Shown here in pieces: positions 62,001 to 64,000 of a stretch of DNA of 64,000 nucleotides. The DNA is from Prunella strophiata (Eukaryota; Chordata; Aves; Passeriformes; Prunellidae). The notes below the pieces were generated by a model. It was given only the letters and a program-made list of their open reading frames with translations. It searched no databases and had not been told where the DNA came from. Position 1 is the stretch's first letter. Every line of letters begins with the position of its first letter. The DNA is taken from the NCBI GenBank assembly GCA_036583965.1, contig JAZBQD010000027.1, positions 4,110,687-4,174,686 of the forward strand, written 5' to 3'. The position numbers and the translations under genes are program-made.

Positions 62001-64000
62001 CCTTGAAAGAAAACCAAGCATTTCTGAAACTCAGCATGTTTGTTCATTTTGAGGATTTGCCACTTGAGCAATGACTTTATTTTGCACTAGGACAGTTACA
62101 CATAAAGCATATTGTTTGGTAATAAACTGTTTTAGTTAAGCATTGTAAGGTGATTTCAGGCTAAAAACAGCCCTTGATAGCCTTTAGTGAAATCTGCTCC
62201 TGCCAAATGCAAGAAGATAAAATTGTGCCCATCCCTAGCAGTAAACTTGCATTATTTCAAGGAACTTTGTCCCAGTGAGGCCAAAACTGAGCTTGCCAGT
62301 TGGGAAGTGGAGAAAAACAGCCTCAGAAGGGATGTGGGCTGTACTTTTTTCAGAACAGGAGTTCAGCAGGGGAAAAAAAAATCCTAAGTGTCAGTGTGAT
62401 GTTATTTTGAAACAAACAAAATGCCTTTAAAAGGAGATGTTTTGTTTGTCATTAGCACTATAAGCTTTTACTTGGGAATGTTTTAGGTTGACATTATGTG
62501 GGAAACCCTAACAATTGTCTGCCCAATGTTAATTTCAGGCACTCTGAGAAGAGCTGGTCTATAGCATCTCCTCATATCTGACCTTCCTCATCTTCAGCAG
62601 TGCTCCCTCTTCTCTGTTAAACACACTTGATGAGTCTAGATTTTCCCCTTATTATTTGAGGGAAATTATAATTATTATAATTATTTAGGGACAGTGTTGT
62701 CTAACTTGAAGGCCGTATTTTATCTGTGGATTGCAGTTTAAGTTCACTTAATAGAAAGTAAAAATTCTAGAAGCCATTTGGCTGTCTGAAGATAGATCTG
62801 AATGCACAGTGTCCATTGTTTTTCTGCAGAAATACTTGTCAAAACAAGGTCTCTACTGGTCCCTATCAGGTCCCTGTCTTACTGTGCCCAGAGGAAAGAA
62901 AAAACCAAAATGTCTGAAGAGCTTAAGGATCCAAGTATAAAATTAGTATAATAAGTATAAAACTGTCATAACAGATGAGGTGTATCTGGAAATGTACAGT
63001 ATATTGTGCTTGCTGCCTTTGGTGCACTTCGTAATACATTTCATACAAGTTGCTTTGGCCCTTAGTCTTTATTATCAGGAATTGTTTATATCCACTAAAA
63101 TCTTCAAAGAATAGCCAAGATCATGCTGAAATTTAATGTCTTTGTCTCCAACTAATGCCAGTGTCTGTGCTGGAGGGCAAAACGTTGTTTAGCAGATGCT
63201 TGTGAATGCTCTGTCCCTGCTCTGGAGTCGCCAGTAATCCACTGAAAATTCACTGCTACCAAAACCAGAACTTTCCCCAATCTTACTTGATTTTGAAACA
63301 AGAATACTCTGTGAGGCTTTCATGACTGGCACTGATCAGTTTACTGTGGCATTTTTACAGTTGGATAGAATTCCAAGTTTCTTAAGCAGAAATATTCACA
63401 AACATTGGAGTGTGAGGTGGATGTGTTGTGCAGTGGTTCTGAGGTCTGTTAGCACCTGGCATGAAGTGACCTGAGGAATGTATTCGTTGCTTCCAGTGAC
63501 AATTGGATTGCCTCTCTTTTGCAGTTTCTGACAAGTTTAACTCTCCAATAACCTGTAGTTATTTGCCCTCTGAGTTGATGAAACTTCACAAGTTTTGGAG
63601 GTTCATTCAGGGAACATTTGAGTTGTACTTGGCATCGAAGAAGTTCCATTTAGGGTGGGCTGTGTTTTATTTTAAAAGGTGTAAGGATACATTCATTATT
63701 GTGGAAGGTTTTATATTGTCTGTAGTTACACACAAGATCTAATGGTCTAAAGGCATGAGAAAAGTAGTTTTACTTTTAAAAATATTATGTTTTTCAGTTC
63801 TGTATTGTTTCAATGTTAACTTAAATTTTCTCATCTGTTTAATTCAATGAATTTCAACTTTCATTTCATCAGAAAAGATTTCATGAAATTACTATAGAGG
63901 CATATCCAAATTGCTCTCTATTACCATGGAGAGCTGCATTTCTGGCCTTTGTAGCTGTACCCAAGTGCACTTTAATCCAGGCAGCAGGAGTGGTGCTCCT
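59077..64000. other. Non-coding AT-rich DNA to the window end
   Basis: No exon is convincing. A moderately AT-rich stretch at 59.5-59.8 kb has many TTAATTAA-like words, and 62.66-62.69 kb has an ATTATAATTATTATAATT run. No recognisable LINE, LTR or RNA gene is seen. Confidence 0.5.

Noticed and set aside
1..64000. Any tRNA, rRNA, CRISPR array, prokaryotic operon or multi-gene defence-like system
   Set aside because: No A-box/B-box tRNA pattern, rRNA block, regularly spaced repeat array or gene cluster was seen. All repeat content and composition fit bird nuclear DNA.

Overview
The window looks like nuclear DNA of a songbird or other neoavian bird. It is about 64 kb of AT-rich, mostly non-coding sequence. 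Its recognisable mobile elements are truncated 3' ends of CR1 LINEs, with the typical avian tail that ends in ATTCTRTGA-like words, and one clear retroviral solo LTR. There are no bacterial-type gene arrays, no operons, no tRNA or rRNA genes that I can recognise, and no CRISPR array. Almost all open frames are short chance frames. The longest ones sit in stop-poor, GC-rich or low-complexity DNA.

Layout. Positions 1-40.4 kb are intergenic or intronic DNA carrying CR1 fragments at 3.9-4.4, 11.5, 29.7, 35.0 and 35.4 kb. They also hold a solo LTR at 19,927-20,387 with a 4-bp target-site duplication, two or three old MIR-like relics, microsatellites, and a few stretches that read like conserved non-coding elements (best case 30.4-31.26 kb). 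At 40.4-42.8 kb the composition changes sharply. A CpG-bearing flank with an inverted CCAAT box and a TATA-like word leads into a dense CpG island (about 41.1-42.8 kb), the only strong promoter candidate in the window. A good splice donor (CAG|GTGAGA) lies inside it on the + strand. About 3.8 kb downstream, 45,511-45,618 is the best protein-coding exon candidate: 108 nt, phase 0, open in one frame only, with a good acceptor and a very good donor. The simplest reading is that the island is the 5' end of a + strand gene with a long first intron, the rest of which lies beyond the window. The gene is not identified. From 46 kb to the end the sequence is again AT-rich intron-like DNA with two more CR1 pieces, low-complexity tracts and a possible LTR end near 59.0 kb.

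No multi-gene system, novel or known, is visible. The points most worth checking are the island plus exon pair, the CNE-like blocks, a tandem duplication that copied a CR1 tail together with its flank, and a 64-bp duplication 1.25 kb apart.
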